Positions 8,129 through 17,693 of a stretch of 64,000 bases of DNA are shown here, one piece after another. This DNA comes from an uncultured Sphingomonadaceae bacterium (GTDB taxonomy: Bacteria; Pseudomonadota; Alphaproteobacteria; Sphingomonadales; Sphingomonadaceae), in contig CANLUL010000001.1 in assembly GCA_947494305.1 (NCBI GenBank), forward strand, positions 620,001-684,000. The letters run 5' to 3'. The notes beneath the pieces were generated by a model that did not search any database, had not been told where the DNA came from, and saw only the letters and a program-made list of their open reading frames with translations. The position numbers were made by a program, and so were the translations under genes. Within the stretch, counting starts at the first letter, position 1. Each line of letters starts with the position of its first letter.

Positions 8129-9112
8129 ATGGCGAAATCAACGGGGAACGGTTCAATTGAAAAAGCGCCGGAAGCATTGAAGGTGGCGCCTTCAATTATT
8201 GATAGCAAGCAGCCTCTAGAAGAAGAAAAAGATAGTTCGGCCAGCTTTCCCAACGTCACGAAAGACTCAATTCGCCAGGCATTTGAGCAAGGCAACTACC
8301 CCTATGATAAAAAGATGTCGCGGCGGGTATATGAAAACAAGAAAGCCCAATTGCAGGCAGAGCTGCTTAAGGTTCAGCTTTGGGCACAGGAAACTGGAGA
8401 AAAGTTTGTTCTTTTGTTTGAAGGTCGCGATGCCGCCGGAAAGGGCGGGACAATCAAACGCTTCACCGAACACCTCAACCCTAGAAGCGCGCGCGTGGTT
8501 GCACTTCCCAAGCCAACCGAAAAACAAACCGGCCAGTGGTTTTTTCAGCGTTATATCGAGCATCTGCCAACGGCTGGAGAGATCGTGCTATATGATCGAA
8601 GCTGGTACAATCGCGCGGGCGTTGAGCGGGTTATGGGTTTCTGTTCTCCCGCCGAATATCTGGAGTTTATGCGGCAGGCCCCGGATCTAGAACGGATGTT
8701 GGTTCGCTCCGGTATTCACCTCTCAAAATACTGGTTCTCTGTTACACAAGATGAACAGCATGTACGATTTGATGCGCGCAAAACTGACCCGCTAAAGCGT
8801 TGGAAATTATCACCCATTGATCAAGCCAGTTTGGCCAAATGGGATGATTATACCGAAGCCAAAGAAGCCATGTTCTTTTATACCGATACGGCTGATGCGC
8901 CTTGGACGATTATCAAATCAAATGACAAGAAGCGTGCTCGGATAAACTGTATGATGCATTTCTTGCACAACATTGATTATCCGGGAAAAGATCACAAAAT
9001 TGTGAAAGCGCCTGATCCCTTGATTGTCGGAAATACGTCACATATTCTGCACAATGCCGATCATATTCTGGGAACATCATTGCACCCTGAATCAAGGCAA
9101 AAACGGAAGTAA
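8129..9112 (+). CDS. ppk2: Polyphosphate kinase 2 family protein
   Basis: A 327-residue single-domain PPK2. These enzymes transfer phosphate between polyphosphate and nucleoside di- or monophosphates. Walker A GRDAAGKGG is at about 99-107, with LPKPTEKQTGQWFFQRY in the lid region. Walker B is VLYDRSWYNRAGVERVMGF with D156-R157, and KYWFSVTQDEQ follows. The N-terminal 60 residues are acidic and poorly conserved. A strong AAGGGGAAGG sits before the ATG, next to a 20-bp palindrome. Whether it favours GDP, ADP or AMP cannot be told from the motif set alone. Confidence 0.93.
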   Translation: MAKSTGNGSIEKAPEALKVAPSIIDSKQPLEEEKDSSASFPNVTKDSIRQAFEQGNYPYDKKMSRRVYENKKAQLQAELLKVQLWAQETGEKFVLLFEGRDAAGKGGTIKRFTEHLNPRSARVVALPKPTEKQTGQWFFQRYIEHLPTAGEIVLYDRSWYNRAGVERVMGFCSPAEYLEFMRQAPDLERMLVRSGIHLSKYWFSVTQDEQHVRFDARKTDPLKRWKLSPIDQASLAKWDDYTEAKEAMFFYTDTADAPWTIIKSNDKKRARINCMMHFLHNIDYPGKDHKIVKAPDPLIVGNTSHILHNADHILGTSLHPESRQKRK

Positions 9113-9119
9113 AGGAAGG

Positions 9120-9824
9120 TCAAATCAACCCTTGTGAGCGAAAGCTGGTATGTCCATCCTTGCCGATAATGATATGGTCATGAACCGCAATACCCAGTTT
9201 TCGCCCGGCGTCGCAGATATCTTTTGTAATCGCGATATCTTGACGGCTGGGAGTTGAATCGCCGCTCGGATGATTGTGGACGATGATGATTGCGGCAGAA
9301 CCTAAGTCCAGTGCCCTTTTAATCACTTCACGGGTATAGATCGCAGATTGATCAATCGAACCTTCACTAACCAGTTCGTCGCGGATCAATCGGTTTTTGC
9401 TGTCTAGATGAAGCACCCGGACCCGTTCATTGATCAGATGCGCCATATCGGCGCGCAGATAATCAAGCAACGCCTGCCAACTGGTCAAAATCGGTTTCTC
9501 CCGCATGGGTTCGGCGATTAATCTCAGTGCCGTTACCTGGACGATTTTCAATGCTGCTGCACTTGTTTCGCCAATTCCGGGAAAGTTTTTCAGACTGTCA
9601 CCATTGGCAGTCAGCAAAGCTGAGAAACCCCCAAATTCTCCAATCAAATCCTTCGCGAGCCTTTTTGTATCTCTGCGGGGGATGGCCAGAGCGAGTAAAT
9701 ACTCAACCAATTCATGATCGTGCAAGTCGTCGCCTTGACCCTTCAATAGCCGCTGTCTTAGCCGTGCACGATGTCCCTTGCCATGGTGGAGGGCCGGTAA
9801 ATGGATTTCGTTCACTTTGGACAT
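9120..9824 (-). CDS. radC: RadC family JAMM-domain protein
   Basis: A 234-residue protein with an N-terminal helix-hairpin-helix region (FPGIGETSAAALKIV, about 82-96) and a C-terminal MPN/JAMM domain. That domain has the metal-site motif HNHPSGDSTPSRQD, preceded by an upstream Glu in LVSEGSIDQ. The family was named for DNA repair, but its biochemical role is not settled. It converges on ppk2 with a 7-base gap. Its start faces the ydbH-type operon. Confidence 0.93.
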   Translation of the reverse strand: MSKVNEIHLPALHHGKGHRARLRQRLLKGQGDDLHDHELVEYLLALAIPRRDTKRLAKDLIGEFGGFSALLTANGDSLKNFPGIGETSAAALKIVQVTALRLIAEPMREKPILTSWQALLDYLRADMAHLINERVRVLHLDSKNRLIRDELVSEGSIDQSAIYTREVIKRALDLGSAAIIIVHNHPSGDSTPSRQDIAITKDICDAGRKLGIAVHDHIIIGKDGHTSFRSQGLI

Positions 9825-9971
9825 GGCTGTGGTCTAACGAGATCAGAAACGGGTGGGCGCGAAAAAATCGCAATGGGCCGTAACTGTCCAATTCGGTTTT
9901 CAGCGCAAAAACTCTTCCGTCTAATCACTTGTACATTGCAACTTAAGACAGAGTTCTGCATCCCGCTAAAG

Positions 9972-12900
9972 ATGGAAGAAGAAACCGATTTTGAGCCGAT
10001 AGGCAGTCGCTTTCGAAAACGAACAGCGATTTATATTGTACTTTTCCTCCTGTTGGTTGGATTTCTGGTCATTTGGTTCAGCCGGATCAGCATTGCAGAA
10101 AACTTAGTGGAAACCGAGCTGGCAGCGCTCAATGTCGATGCGGATTATGAAATTGCCGACATCGGGTTGAACAAACAGGTCATAAAGAACCTAGTATTGG
10201 GCGACCCCGAAAGACCCGATCTTACTGCAGAGCTGGTTGAAATTGGAAATTCCATCACAGCTAGCGGCCCGGGAATAAGCTGGGTGCGCGCCAAGAACGT
10301 GAAGCTATTTGGCCGGGTTGTGGACGGCCAGATCACTTTTGGTGAACTCGACAAATTCATGGACCCACAGGACGATAGTCCGCTGGCACTGCCGGATATG
10401 TGGTTGGGAATTCAACGCGGGCAGGCCCGGATTGAAACTGATTTTGGCGTGGTTGGCCTAACCATAAATGGCGAAGGCCACCTTCACGATGGATTTGATG
10501 GTGAGATTGCTGCGATTAGCAAAACGTTAGAATTGGCCGACTGTACGATTAATAGCCCAAGCTTTTTTGGTGCAATAGCGATCAGCGGTAACAAACCAAA
10601 ACTAATAGGTTCTTTGCGATTGCCATCAGCGAAATGTGAGGGTCAAAAATATTCATCCGAAGATATTGCAGCACAGATTAATCTGACCCTCGGAGAAGAT
10701 TTGGCAAGCTGGCGGGGTAACGTTGGTCTGATTGGCGGTCCGGTCAAATATGCGGGTTATTCTGCCCAGGAGATCAAGACGTCTTTCGATGTTGACGGTG
10801 ATTTAACGCAAAGCGGCGGTGACATTGAACTGACCGCCAGCGGATTGCAGTCTCCATATGCCGGTGCAAATATGGCAAAGGTTAGCGGGCCACTGAAACT
10901 GTCCTATGGTGGAGATCAATTCGGAGTGGCGTTCGAGGGTCAGCCAATCATACGGTCTGTTCGGCTATCTCGAAATCTAGTCGCGCAGCTTAACGCGGCT
11001 ATCGGAGCAACACAAAACACGCCGATTGGCCCTATTTCCAATAAGCTGGTTGTTGCGGTCAATCGCGCCAGCAACAACCTGGACATTCAATCGGACATCA
11101 AGTTTGAACTCGGGCAGGGCGTCGGCAACCTTTTGGTGGAGACATTGGAAGCCTCATCTCGGTCAGATGCATCTATCAGAATCAGCGATCCTTTAGCGCT
11201 AATATTTGACGATAATGGTTTTGCCATGGGAGGAGATAGTAATATTCTACTATCCGGTGGCGGTTTTCCGCGCACGCGGATCGCTCTGGATAGCGGCAGC
11301 CTTGCTGCGGGCCTATCTGGCCGGTTGGATATGGCTTCCTATCAATCCGATTCCTCCAAACTGACTATTCCATCGCTCCGTTTTTCACCAGCGCGAGGTG
11401 GTGGCACCAATATTGATGGTCGTTTGCTCTTATCTGGACCTTTGCCGGACGGTCAGATAACAGGCCTTCAATTACCTATCAGCGGCCGGATCGGCTCATC
11501 GGGTGATTTTGCGCTATTTCGCCAATGTGTAACGGTTCAATTCGCCAGCTTGCGCATATCGACGCTTAGTGCGGGCCCCACGCGCACAAGGCTTTGCCCG
11601 CAAGGTGGCAGCATCATTTCGAGCAATCAAAGCGGCTTGAGTATTGCCACCCGCGCGGACGGCCTTAAGCTCAATGGGGCGATTGGTGGTACTCCGCTCT
11701 CCATCGCTTCGGGAGGATTTGGTTTTTCGCTCAACAATGGTTTGCAAGCCCAGAACGTGGCTATCAAACTTGGCACAGGTGTTGATCGAACAACTATGGA
11801 TATGGCTGTGCTGACCGCTGCTTTTGGGCGTCAGATATCTGGGAAAATTGAAGACGCCAACGGTAAGGTCGCAAACGTTCCCTTACTCATGGAGCAGATT
11901 GAAGGGGATTGGCGTTATATTGATGGTACGTTTTTGGCTGACGCTATGATGCGGGTGCGGGACGCAGCGCAAGAAGAACGTTTTCGGCCCTTGATTAGTA
12001 AGGATGTCACGCTGCGATTCAGTGATGGTCGGATATTAGCCAATGGTAATTTGCTTGAACCAACCACCGAAACCTCCGTTGCCTCGGTTGATATTGTCCA
12101 TCAACTCAGTGACGCAACTGGTCAGGCTTCGCTGGGTGTAGCAGGTATCAATTTTAACGACAAATTCCAGCCAGAGTTACTCACTCCACTGACACTGGGT
12201 GTAATCGCCAATGTGCAGGGCAGCATAGAAGGGAATGGTCAGATTGAGTGGGATGATTCTGATGATGGCATCAAAAGTTACGGCCAATTCAAATCCAATG
12301 GACTCAATCTCGCCGCAGCATTTGGACCGGTTACCGGGCTTTCAGGGGAAATAGTGTTTTCCGATCTTCTTGAACTAACCACCAGTCCCGGTCAGACCGT
12401 CAAAATGGCTGAAGTTAATCCCGGTGTTGCGGTGTTTAACGGCTTACTAAATTATCGGTTGCTACCTGATTTTAAAATGCAAATTGAAGGCGGTGAATGG
12501 CCATTTGCCGGTGGTAGGTTGCTGCTTGAACCCAGCATATTGGACTTAAGCGAAGAAGCAGAACGACGCTTAGTGTTTACCGTTGAAGGTGTCGACGCAG
12601 CACAGTTTTTAACCCAGTTTGATTTTGAGAACATGTCTGCCACGGGCGTTTTTGATGGTAAGCTTCCCATGGTATTTGATCAGGATGGCGGAAAAATAGT
12701 TGGCGGCTATCTGGTCGCGAGGGAAGGGGGCGGTTCGCTCTCCTACATTGGCGAACTGACTTATGAAGATATGGGAACCTTTGCCAATTTCGCATTTAAC
12801 GCCCTGAAATCTGTAAAATATCGCAACTTAACCATTGGTATGGAAGGAGCGATTGACGGTGAGATTATCACCGAGGTGAAGTTTGCTGGTTTACAGCAGG

Positions 12901-13118
12901 GGGATACTGCCAGTAAAAACTTTATCACCAAGCAGTTGGCGCGTATTCCGATTGAGTTTAATGTCAGGATACAGGCGCCTTTCATGCAATTGATGAGCAG
13001 CGCCAAGGCCTATTACGAGCCGGAGATATTGGTCGGTCAAAACTTACCAGCATTGCTGCGTGCTACAGAGGCGAGGGCGCAGGAAGCAGTGAGAGAGATT
13101 GAAAAAGCCGATGAATAG
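9972..13118 (+). CDS. ydbH: YdbH-family AsmA-like envelope protein
   Basis: A 1048-residue protein with a basic N-terminus, one membrane segment at about 19-36, and then a long periplasmic part rich in beta-strand repeats, as in the YdbH/DUF748 branch of AsmA-like proteins (TamB, YhdP, YdbH). In E. coli these bridge inner and outer membrane and move phospholipids outward. The identity rests mainly on order: the next two genes are YnbE- and YdbL-like, as in E. coli ydbH-ynbE-ydbL. The ATG at 9972 puts the membrane anchor near the N-terminus; starts back to 9801 would add a non-conserved stretch opposite radC. Confidence 0.85.
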   Translation: MEEETDFEPIGSRFRKRTAIYIVLFLLLVGFLVIWFSRISIAENLVETELAALNVDADYEIADIGLNKQVIKNLVLGDPERPDLTAELVEIGNSITASGPGISWVRAKNVKLFGRVVDGQITFGELDKFMDPQDDSPLALPDMWLGIQRGQARIETDFGVVGLTINGEGHLHDGFDGEIAAISKTLELADCTINSPSFFGAIAISGNKPKLIGSLRLPSAKCEGQKYSSEDIAAQINLTLGEDLASWRGNVGLIGGPVKYAGYSAQEIKTSFDVDGDLTQSGGDIELTASGLQSPYAGANMAKVSGPLKLSYGGDQFGVAFEGQPIIRSVRLSRNLVAQLNAAIGATQNTPIGPISNKLVVAVNRASNNLDIQSDIKFELGQGVGNLLVETLEASSRSDASIRISDPLALIFDDNGFAMGGDSNILLSGGGFPRTRIALDSGSLAAGLSGRLDMASYQSDSSKLTIPSLRFSPARGGGTNIDGRLLLSGPLPDGQITGLQLPISGRIGSSGDFALFRQCVTVQFASLRISTLSAGPTRTRLCPQGGSIISSNQSGLSIATRADGLKLNGAIGGTPLSIASGGFGFSLNNGLQAQNVAIKLGTGVDRTTMDMAVLTAAFGRQISGKIEDANGKVANVPLLMEQIEGDWRYIDGTFLADAMMRVRDAAQEERFRPLISKDVTLRFSDGRILANGNLLEPTTETSVASVDIVHQLSDATGQASLGVAGINFNDKFQPELLTPLTLGVIANVQGSIEGNGQIEWDDSDDGIKSYGQFKSNGLNLAAAFGPVTGLSGEIVFSDLLELTTSPGQTVKMAEVNPGVAVFNGLLNYRLLPDFKMQIEGGEWPFAGGRLLLEPSILDLSEEAERRLVFTVEGVDAAQFLTQFDFENMSATGVFDGKLPMVFDQDGGKIVGGYLVAREGGGSLSYIGELTYEDMGTFANFAFNALKSVKYRNLTIGMEGAIDGEIITEVKFAGLQQGDTASKNFITKQLARIPIEFNVRIQAPFMQLMSSAKAYYEPEILVGQNLPALLRATEARAQEAVREIEKADE

Positions 13119-13143
13119 TTCATTCAGCGGGGGGAAAGCGAAC

Positions 13144-13386
13144 ATGCGCTATACGACAATCCAATTGACGGATCGTGTGAACAATGCGATTCGCCGCAAG
13201 ATGAGGAGTTTAACAGCCACGGGCCTGATATCGGGTGTCATTTTGGGATTAGCAGGATGCGTGCAAGTCGCCGCGCCTGATAAGCCTATTGTGATAAATC
13301 TGAATATCAACATCAAGCAAGAGGTTGTGTATCGTCTGGATGGCGATGCGAAGGATTTAATCAACGAGGAAGCGGATATTTTCTGA
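13144..13386 (+). CDS. ynbE: YnbE-family outer membrane lipoprotein
   Basis: An 80-residue protein with a lipobox LAGC (Cys39 from this start) after a hydrophobic segment. The mature part (VQVAAPDKPIVINLNINIK and QEVVYRLDGDAKDL) is characteristic of YnbE. In E. coli YnbE works with YdbH as part of the intermembrane bridge. I choose the ATG at 13144 because GGGGAAAG precedes it. The ATG at 13201 would give a shorter, more usual signal peptide and is a fair alternative. The stop TGA overlaps the ydbL ATG by one base (TGATG). Confidence 0.85.
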   Translation: MRYTTIQLTDRVNNAIRRKMRSLTATGLISGVILGLAGCVQVAAPDKPIVINLNINIKQEVVYRLDGDAKDLINEEADIF

Positions 13387-13781
13387 TGTTTGAGTATATG
13401 AAAAACAACAAAGCTTTGAGCGTGCTGGGCGGTTTGGCCCTAACAGCAGTAGTTGCAGCGCCCGTAATGGCACAGCGTGACCCTGCCTATGCAGCGGCGC
13501 GCTCTTCTGGCGCTATTGGTGAAAAGCCCGATGGCTATCTTGGCTTTCCGACTTCTCCTTCTGGGGCCACCAGCGCGCTAGTCAAAGATTTGAATATAAA
13601 GCGTAAGGCAGCCTATACCCGAAAAGCGCAGGCGACCAATTCAACTGTCGAACAATTTGCATTCACATCCGGTTGCAACTTGATCATGCGAACTACACCT
13701 GGCGAGAAATATCAGGCGCCCGATGGTAGCTGGCAAACCCGAACATCGGCAGCACCACAGCGGGATGCACGCTGTCCTTGA
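13386..13781 (+). CDS. ydbL: YdbL-family (DUF1318) periplasmic protein
   Basis: A 131-residue secreted protein. The signal peptide ends in VVAAPVMAQ (about residue 30). The mature part has AARSSGAIGEKPDGYLGF, the conserved block of YdbL/DUF1318. In E. coli YdbL is a periplasmic partner that affects YnbE assembly with YdbH. It has an extra C-terminal segment with two Cys (SGCNLIMRTTP and DARCP) that could form a disulphide. Last gene of the operon, followed by a strong terminator. Confidence 0.83.
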   Translation: MFEYMKNNKALSVLGGLALTAVVAAPVMAQRDPAYAAARSSGAIGEKPDGYLGFPTSPSGATSALVKDLNIKRKAAYTRKAQATNSTVEQFAFTSGCNLIMRTTPGEKYQAPDGSWQTRTSAAPQRDARCP

Positions 13782-13805
13782 TAGCAATAGGGCATAACTA
13801 TTCTA

Positions 13806-13838
13806 AGGCGCTTCGGTTGATCTGAAGCGCCTTTTTTT
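13806..13838 (+). terminator. Rho-independent terminator after the ydbH-ynbE-ydbL operon
   Basis: AGGCGCTTC (13806-13814), a nine-base loop, the exact complement GAAGCGCCT (13824-13832) and a run of seven Ts to 13838. It lies 24 bases after the ydbL stop and just before the end of the convergent GMC oxidoreductase gene. Confidence 0.92.
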
Positions 13839-13850
13839 ACGTATTGTAGA

Positions 13851-15560
13851 TCAACTTTGTTTGACAATACGCGCCGGATTGTTGAGTCGCTGATGGTCTT
13901 TCCATTTGTCGTCAATCCAGCTTGGCGCTGAAGATGGTGGCAATAACGGCAGTCCCAAAATAATATCAGAAGCCCGTTCAGCGAGCATGATGGTCGGCGC
14001 GTTAATATTGCCATTTGTAACCGAAGGAAACACCGAGGCATCGACTACACGCAGTCCGTCCAATCCGATCACGCGGCATTCAGTATCCACCACCGCCATT
14101 TTATCGCCACGACTTCCCATTTTGCATGTACCGCATGGGTGGTAGGCACTTTCCACATTTTCCTTCACCCATGTATCAATCTGATCATCCGTTTCGATAT
14201 CGATTCCAGGCTGCAATTCTTCGCCGCGATATTCATCCATGGCTGGCTGCCCAATGATTTCCCGCGTCAATCGGATACAGTTTCGCCATTTGGCGACATC
14301 ATCAGGATGTTGCATGTAGTTAAATTGGATTTCCGGTGCCACCAGTGGATCAGCAGATGTAATCCTCACACGCCCGCGACTTTTGGGTTTGTTGGGACCG
14401 ACATGAACCTGAAACCCGTGTCCCTTCAACGAAGGAGTTCCATCGTAGCGCATTGCTGCCGGTAGAAAATGATATTGGATATCCGGCCATTTCTGACCTG
14501 CATCGGACCTGATGAAAGCGCAGGATTCAAAATGATTGGTTGCCCCCAGTCCAGATTTTAGGAAAAACCATTCTGCGCCGATTAGTAGTTTACGGAACCA
14601 GTTCAAGTTGTTGTTCAAACTCACTGGTTTTCTGCAATGAAATTGGAAATAGACTTCCATATGGTCTTGCAGGTTTTTCCCCACACCAGGCAGTTCGTGA
14701 TGGGATTCTACTCCTGCTGCATCCAATGTTGCTTTTTCTCCTATTCCCGAGCGTTGCAGGATGGCGGGAGTGGCTATGGAACCGGCGGATAGGATGACCT
14801 CTTTCGTCGCTGATACTGTCTTTTCAGTGCCTTTGTGGGTTAACAAGACGCCGCTAAGTTGCTCCTTGTCTAGCAAAACGCGATCTACCATTGCGCCAGT
14901 CCAAATGGTCAAGTTGGACCGGGACTTCACCGGATCGAGATAGGCGCGCGAAGTGGATTCCCGGACACCATTTTGCACTGTCATATGCATGGCTCCAAAT
15001 CCTTCTTGACGATAGCCATTATAGTCATCAGTAGCAGGATAGCCGGCTTCCACACCGGCATGGATGAAAGCCTGATAAAGGGGGTTTCCTGACATGTTGT
15101 TGCCGCCACCAACGCCGAGCGGACCGCTGCCACCGCGATATTCGTCTTCACCCAATTGCCAGGTTTCAGCGCGTTTGAAATAGGGCAGGCAATTGGCATA
15201 ATTCCAACCTTTGGCACCCGCAGCCTCCCACTCGTCAAAATCACAGCGGTGGCCTCGGACATAAACCATTCCATTGATTGACGATGTCCCGCCAAGGGCT
15301 TTGCCGCGCGGACAGGTGATTTGCCGATCACCAAGCGCCGGTTCACTTTCAGACAAATAGCCCCAGTTATATTTTTTCGAAGCCATGGGATAGGAAAGCG
15401 CGGTTGGCATCTGGATCAAGATGTTCTTATCGCTGCCACCAGCCTCCAGAAGGAGAACTTTATTTTGACCATCTGCGGTTAGCCGATTTGCGAGCACACA
15501 TCCGGCCGAACCGGCGCCCACGATAATATAATCCCAATTGCTATTGGCGGTTCCTGGCAT
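13851..15560 (-). CDS. GMC family (choline-dehydrogenase-like) FAD oxidoreductase
   Basis: A 569-residue flavoprotein. The dinucleotide fold [17 protein letters not shown] is near residue 10, followed by LLLEAGG and the GMC signature [21 protein letters not shown] (about 84-104). The catalytic His is in [10 protein letters not shown] and the C-terminal FAD/active-site block is [17 protein letters not shown]. The HPCGTCKMG form is that of choline/alcohol dehydrogenases (BetA-like). Choline is a reasonable substrate because a BCCT-type transporter lies 20 bases upstream on the same strand, but many GMC enzymes act on other alcohols. No betaine aldehyde dehydrogenase is nearby. Confidence 0.88.
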   Translation of the reverse strand: MPGTANSNWDYIIVGAGSAGCVLANRLTADGQNKVLLLEAGGSDKNILIQMPTALSYPMASKKYNWGYLSESEPALGDRQITCPRGKALGGTSSINGMVYVRGHRCDFDEWEAAGAKGWNYANCLPYFKRAETWQLGEDEYRGGSGPLGVGGGNNMSGNPLYQAFIHAGVEAGYPATDDYNGYRQEGFGAMHMTVQNGVRESTSRAYLDPVKSRSNLTIWTGAMVDRVLLDKEQLSGVLLTHKGTEKTVSATKEVILSAGSIATPAILQRSGIGEKATLDAAGVESHHELPGVGKNLQDHMEVYFQFHCRKPVSLNNNLNWFRKLLIGAEWFFLKSGLGATNHFESCAFIRSDAGQKWPDIQYHFLPAAMRYDGTPSLKGHGFQVHVGPNKPKSRGRVRITSADPLVAPEIQFNYMQHPDDVAKWRNCIRLTREIIGQPAMDEYRGEELQPGIDIETDDQIDTWVKENVESAYHPCGTCKMGSRGDKMAVVDTECRVIGLDGLRVVDASVFPSVTNGNINAPTIMLAERASDIILGLPLLPPSSAPSWIDDKWKDHQRLNNPARIVKQS

Positions 15561-15580
15561 TCTTATGGGTACCTTTTAGA

Positions 15581-16714
15581 TTAAGCGGCTTTGAGAAGCT
15601 GCCATCGTTTGAACACTAGGGCGTAAACACAGGCATAAATAAGAATTACGACCATGCCGATCCATTCTATTTTTAGAGGGGTAAACTGATACAGCATGAT
15701 CAGGCCAAAGAGTAAGATCCAATGTATTCCGATGTAGGTCAATCTGCCCAATCTCTCGACGGTCAGGTTTAGGTTCTCCGAATAGAGTCTGGTCAGGGAA
15801 TCAAGGGAGTTGATCACAAATATGATCCCAACCAAGACCATCGACGTTTGAAGAATGCTAGTCAGAACAATTTCTTGGACATGGATTTGATATAATATCG
15901 AAAACCACAAAGCGATGGGAATGGATGGCAGTATGAGGAGTGCCACAAGCAATTGCCACGGTTTCAAGCCACCGACGAACCGGGCAACAAATTGTCCAAT
16001 CATGATACTCCAAGCGAACCACCAGAACAGATAAAATGCGTGATAGTCAGATAGCGGATTGATGAAGCGATGTAGATTGCTGAAATATTCGCCGAGATAC
16101 CGACCGCTTATCGCAAGTTGATCAACACCGGAGTTGCTGTGAAGCAGCATTGCAACAATTAATGCAAGAAACAGCAGGAAAGACCCGAGGCTAAGCCACA
16201 CAACGAAACGAATATCGGTACTGGAGACGACTGCGAGCAGAACTACCGCTGCGACCAGACCATAGCGAACGATCTCGGGAATATCTTTAATATAGTCGGG
16301 CAGATAGCTGAAAAAGAGAAAACCGGTGAAAGCGCAAGTCGCAATAATGACCATATTGTTGATCAACTTGACCCAGCCGATCTCAAACAATTTTAACCGG
16401 GGTTCGATCACACAAAAATAGAAAGTCGTCAGAAAGTAAAACCCCCAGACCAGGAAACCCCAAAACCCAAATTCAATGGCGAGCGGATTGGCAAAAGAAT
16501 AAACGGCTTCTGCTTCATAGGTCGGAAATTCTGTGAGTGGGAACAAGATCAGCCCGACATCCAGGCCGGATGTAAACAGTATCGCGGTAAATGCCATCAA
16601 GCTACTTGGCTGTTCACCCACCAATAAAATGTTTCGAAAACGTAGGACGATGAGCAATGTGGTCGCCAATGTGACCGCAATGGCGGAAGTCAATATGATA
16701 TGGGCGATCGGCAT
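15581..16714 (-). CDS. Shortened BCCT-type (betaine/choline/carnitine) transporter
   Basis: A 377-residue membrane protein with about ten hydrophobic segments. AILFTSGLDVGLILFPLTE resembles the BCCT glycine-rich block (aMlFaaGiGiGLvfwgvaEP). FYLFWWFAWSIMIGQFVARF followed by GG resembles the signature WWiaWspFvGlFiARiSrGR. Usual BCCT proteins exceed 500 residues with 12 segments, so this lacks much of the N- and C-terminal parts and is highly divergent. It is 20 bases upstream of the GMC dehydrogenase on the same strand, suggesting uptake and oxidation of one quaternary amine. Assignment to the superfamily is fairly sure, the substrate is not. Confidence 0.65.
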   Translation of the reverse strand: MPIAHIILTSAIAVTLATTLLIVLRFRNILLVGEQPSSLMAFTAILFTSGLDVGLILFPLTEFPTYEAEAVYSFANPLAIEFGFWGFLVWGFYFLTTFYFCVIEPRLKLFEIGWVKLINNMVIIATCAFTGFLFFSYLPDYIKDIPEIVRYGLVAAVVLLAVVSSTDIRFVVWLSLGSFLLFLALIVAMLLHSNSGVDQLAISGRYLGEYFSNLHRFINPLSDYHAFYLFWWFAWSIMIGQFVARFVGGLKPWQLLVALLILPSIPIALWFSILYQIHVQEIVLTSILQTSMVLVGIIFVINSLDSLTRLYSENLNLTVERLGRLTYIGIHWILLFGLIMLYQFTPLKIEWIGMVVILIYACVYALVFKRWQLLKAA

Positions 16715-16773
16715 AATTGCGTTTTCCGGGTGAAGTTATTGCAATCTCTATGCAAAAATCCGATGGATGCATA

Positions 16774-17445
16774 ATGGAATTTGGTTTGAACACTGCGCTG
16801 CTGATCCACATTGGTGCGCTTTTTTATATTGTCGCGTTCCTCATCCGTGATGAAATGCGGTTGCGATTGATGGTGTTGGCGGGATCGGTATTCTACCTGC
16901 TTTACTATTATCTGTTTCCGGAATTTCCGCTTTGGGATGCCATTCTAACAACAGTCATTTTGAGCCTCGCGAACTTGTACATTCTGTTTCGCATTCTATT
17001 GGAGCGATCCATGTTCGCTCTCAACGATCAGGAAAAAGAACTTTTTCTAGCTTTTGAGGGGTTCAGTCCAGGGCAATTTCGGCAAGCGCTTAAAATTGGA
17101 AAGTGGAGAACAACTGAACGCCCAGTTGAGTTAACTGCCGAAAACCAACCGCTTTCGAAATTATTCTACATAATTGATGGCTCGGTTCAGGCGAAAAAGG
17201 GCGAACATAGCTTCGCTGTTGGTGAAAAAAACTTTATCGGAGAAATTGCATTTGTACTGAGCGGGCCGCCTACGGCAACGGTGATAGCGGATACTGATAC
17301 CATGTACATAGAATGGGAAAGTGGCGAGATGAGGCAGTTAATGGGAAAGTCAGCCGCATTTGAAAATGCTATGATGGCACTGCTCAGCCGCGATTTGGCT
17401 GACAAACTATCCACCAGTATTCAGCCTGAAACGGTTATACCGTGA
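16774..17445 (+). CDS. Popeye-like membrane protein with cyclic-nucleotide-binding fold
   Basis: A 223-residue protein. Three hydrophobic segments (about residues 7-77) are followed by a cytoplasmic cNMP-binding-like beta roll (LFYIIDGSVQAKKG, FIGEIAFVLSGPPTATVIADTDT). This matches the Popeye-domain layout known from animal POPDC proteins and from bacteria. The phosphate-binding cassette is not of the classic CAP type (GExAL..RAA), so the ligand is uncertain. The ATG at 16774 is preferred because 16717 or 16750 leaves little room for divergent promoters with the BCCT gene (start 16714), but the start is not certain. Confidence 0.65.
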   Translation: MEFGLNTALLIHIGALFYIVAFLIRDEMRLRLMVLAGSVFYLLYYYLFPEFPLWDAILTTVILSLANLYILFRILLERSMFALNDQEKELFLAFEGFSPGQFRQALKIGKWRTTERPVELTAENQPLSKLFYIIDGSVQAKKGEHSFAVGEKNFIGEIAFVLSGPPTATVIADTDTMYIEWESGEMRQLMGKSAAFENAMMALLSRDLADKLSTSIQPETVIP

Positions 17446-17587
17446 TATTCAAATCAATCGGCTATCACAGATAGTATCTAACCGTATTCTGTAGCCTTGG
17501 AATACATATTTATGCGACTTTAGGCTGCAAATTCCTGTCAAACTCCTCTGTCAAAAACGCACTGTTTTCCGCAATGCAGCATAGCTG

Positions 17588-17616
17588 TTGACTTGGGGCA
17601 GATGCTTTCCTAAACG
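17588..17616 (+). promoter_or_regulatory. Possible sigma-70 promoter of the F0 ATP synthase operon
   Basis: TTGACT (17588-17593), a 17-base spacer and TAAACG (17611-17616) lie 78 bases before the atpI start. The -35 is close to consensus and the -10 is weak. The surrounding 248-base gap (17446-17693) shows nothing else I can support. Confidence 0.35.
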
Positions 17617-17693
17617 GACCGCGCCTTGGCGGGTCGGCCTGCTGTTATTTATGGCGCTTTTTCGCGGTCTTCGGGGTGCAAAAAGGGTTGGAA

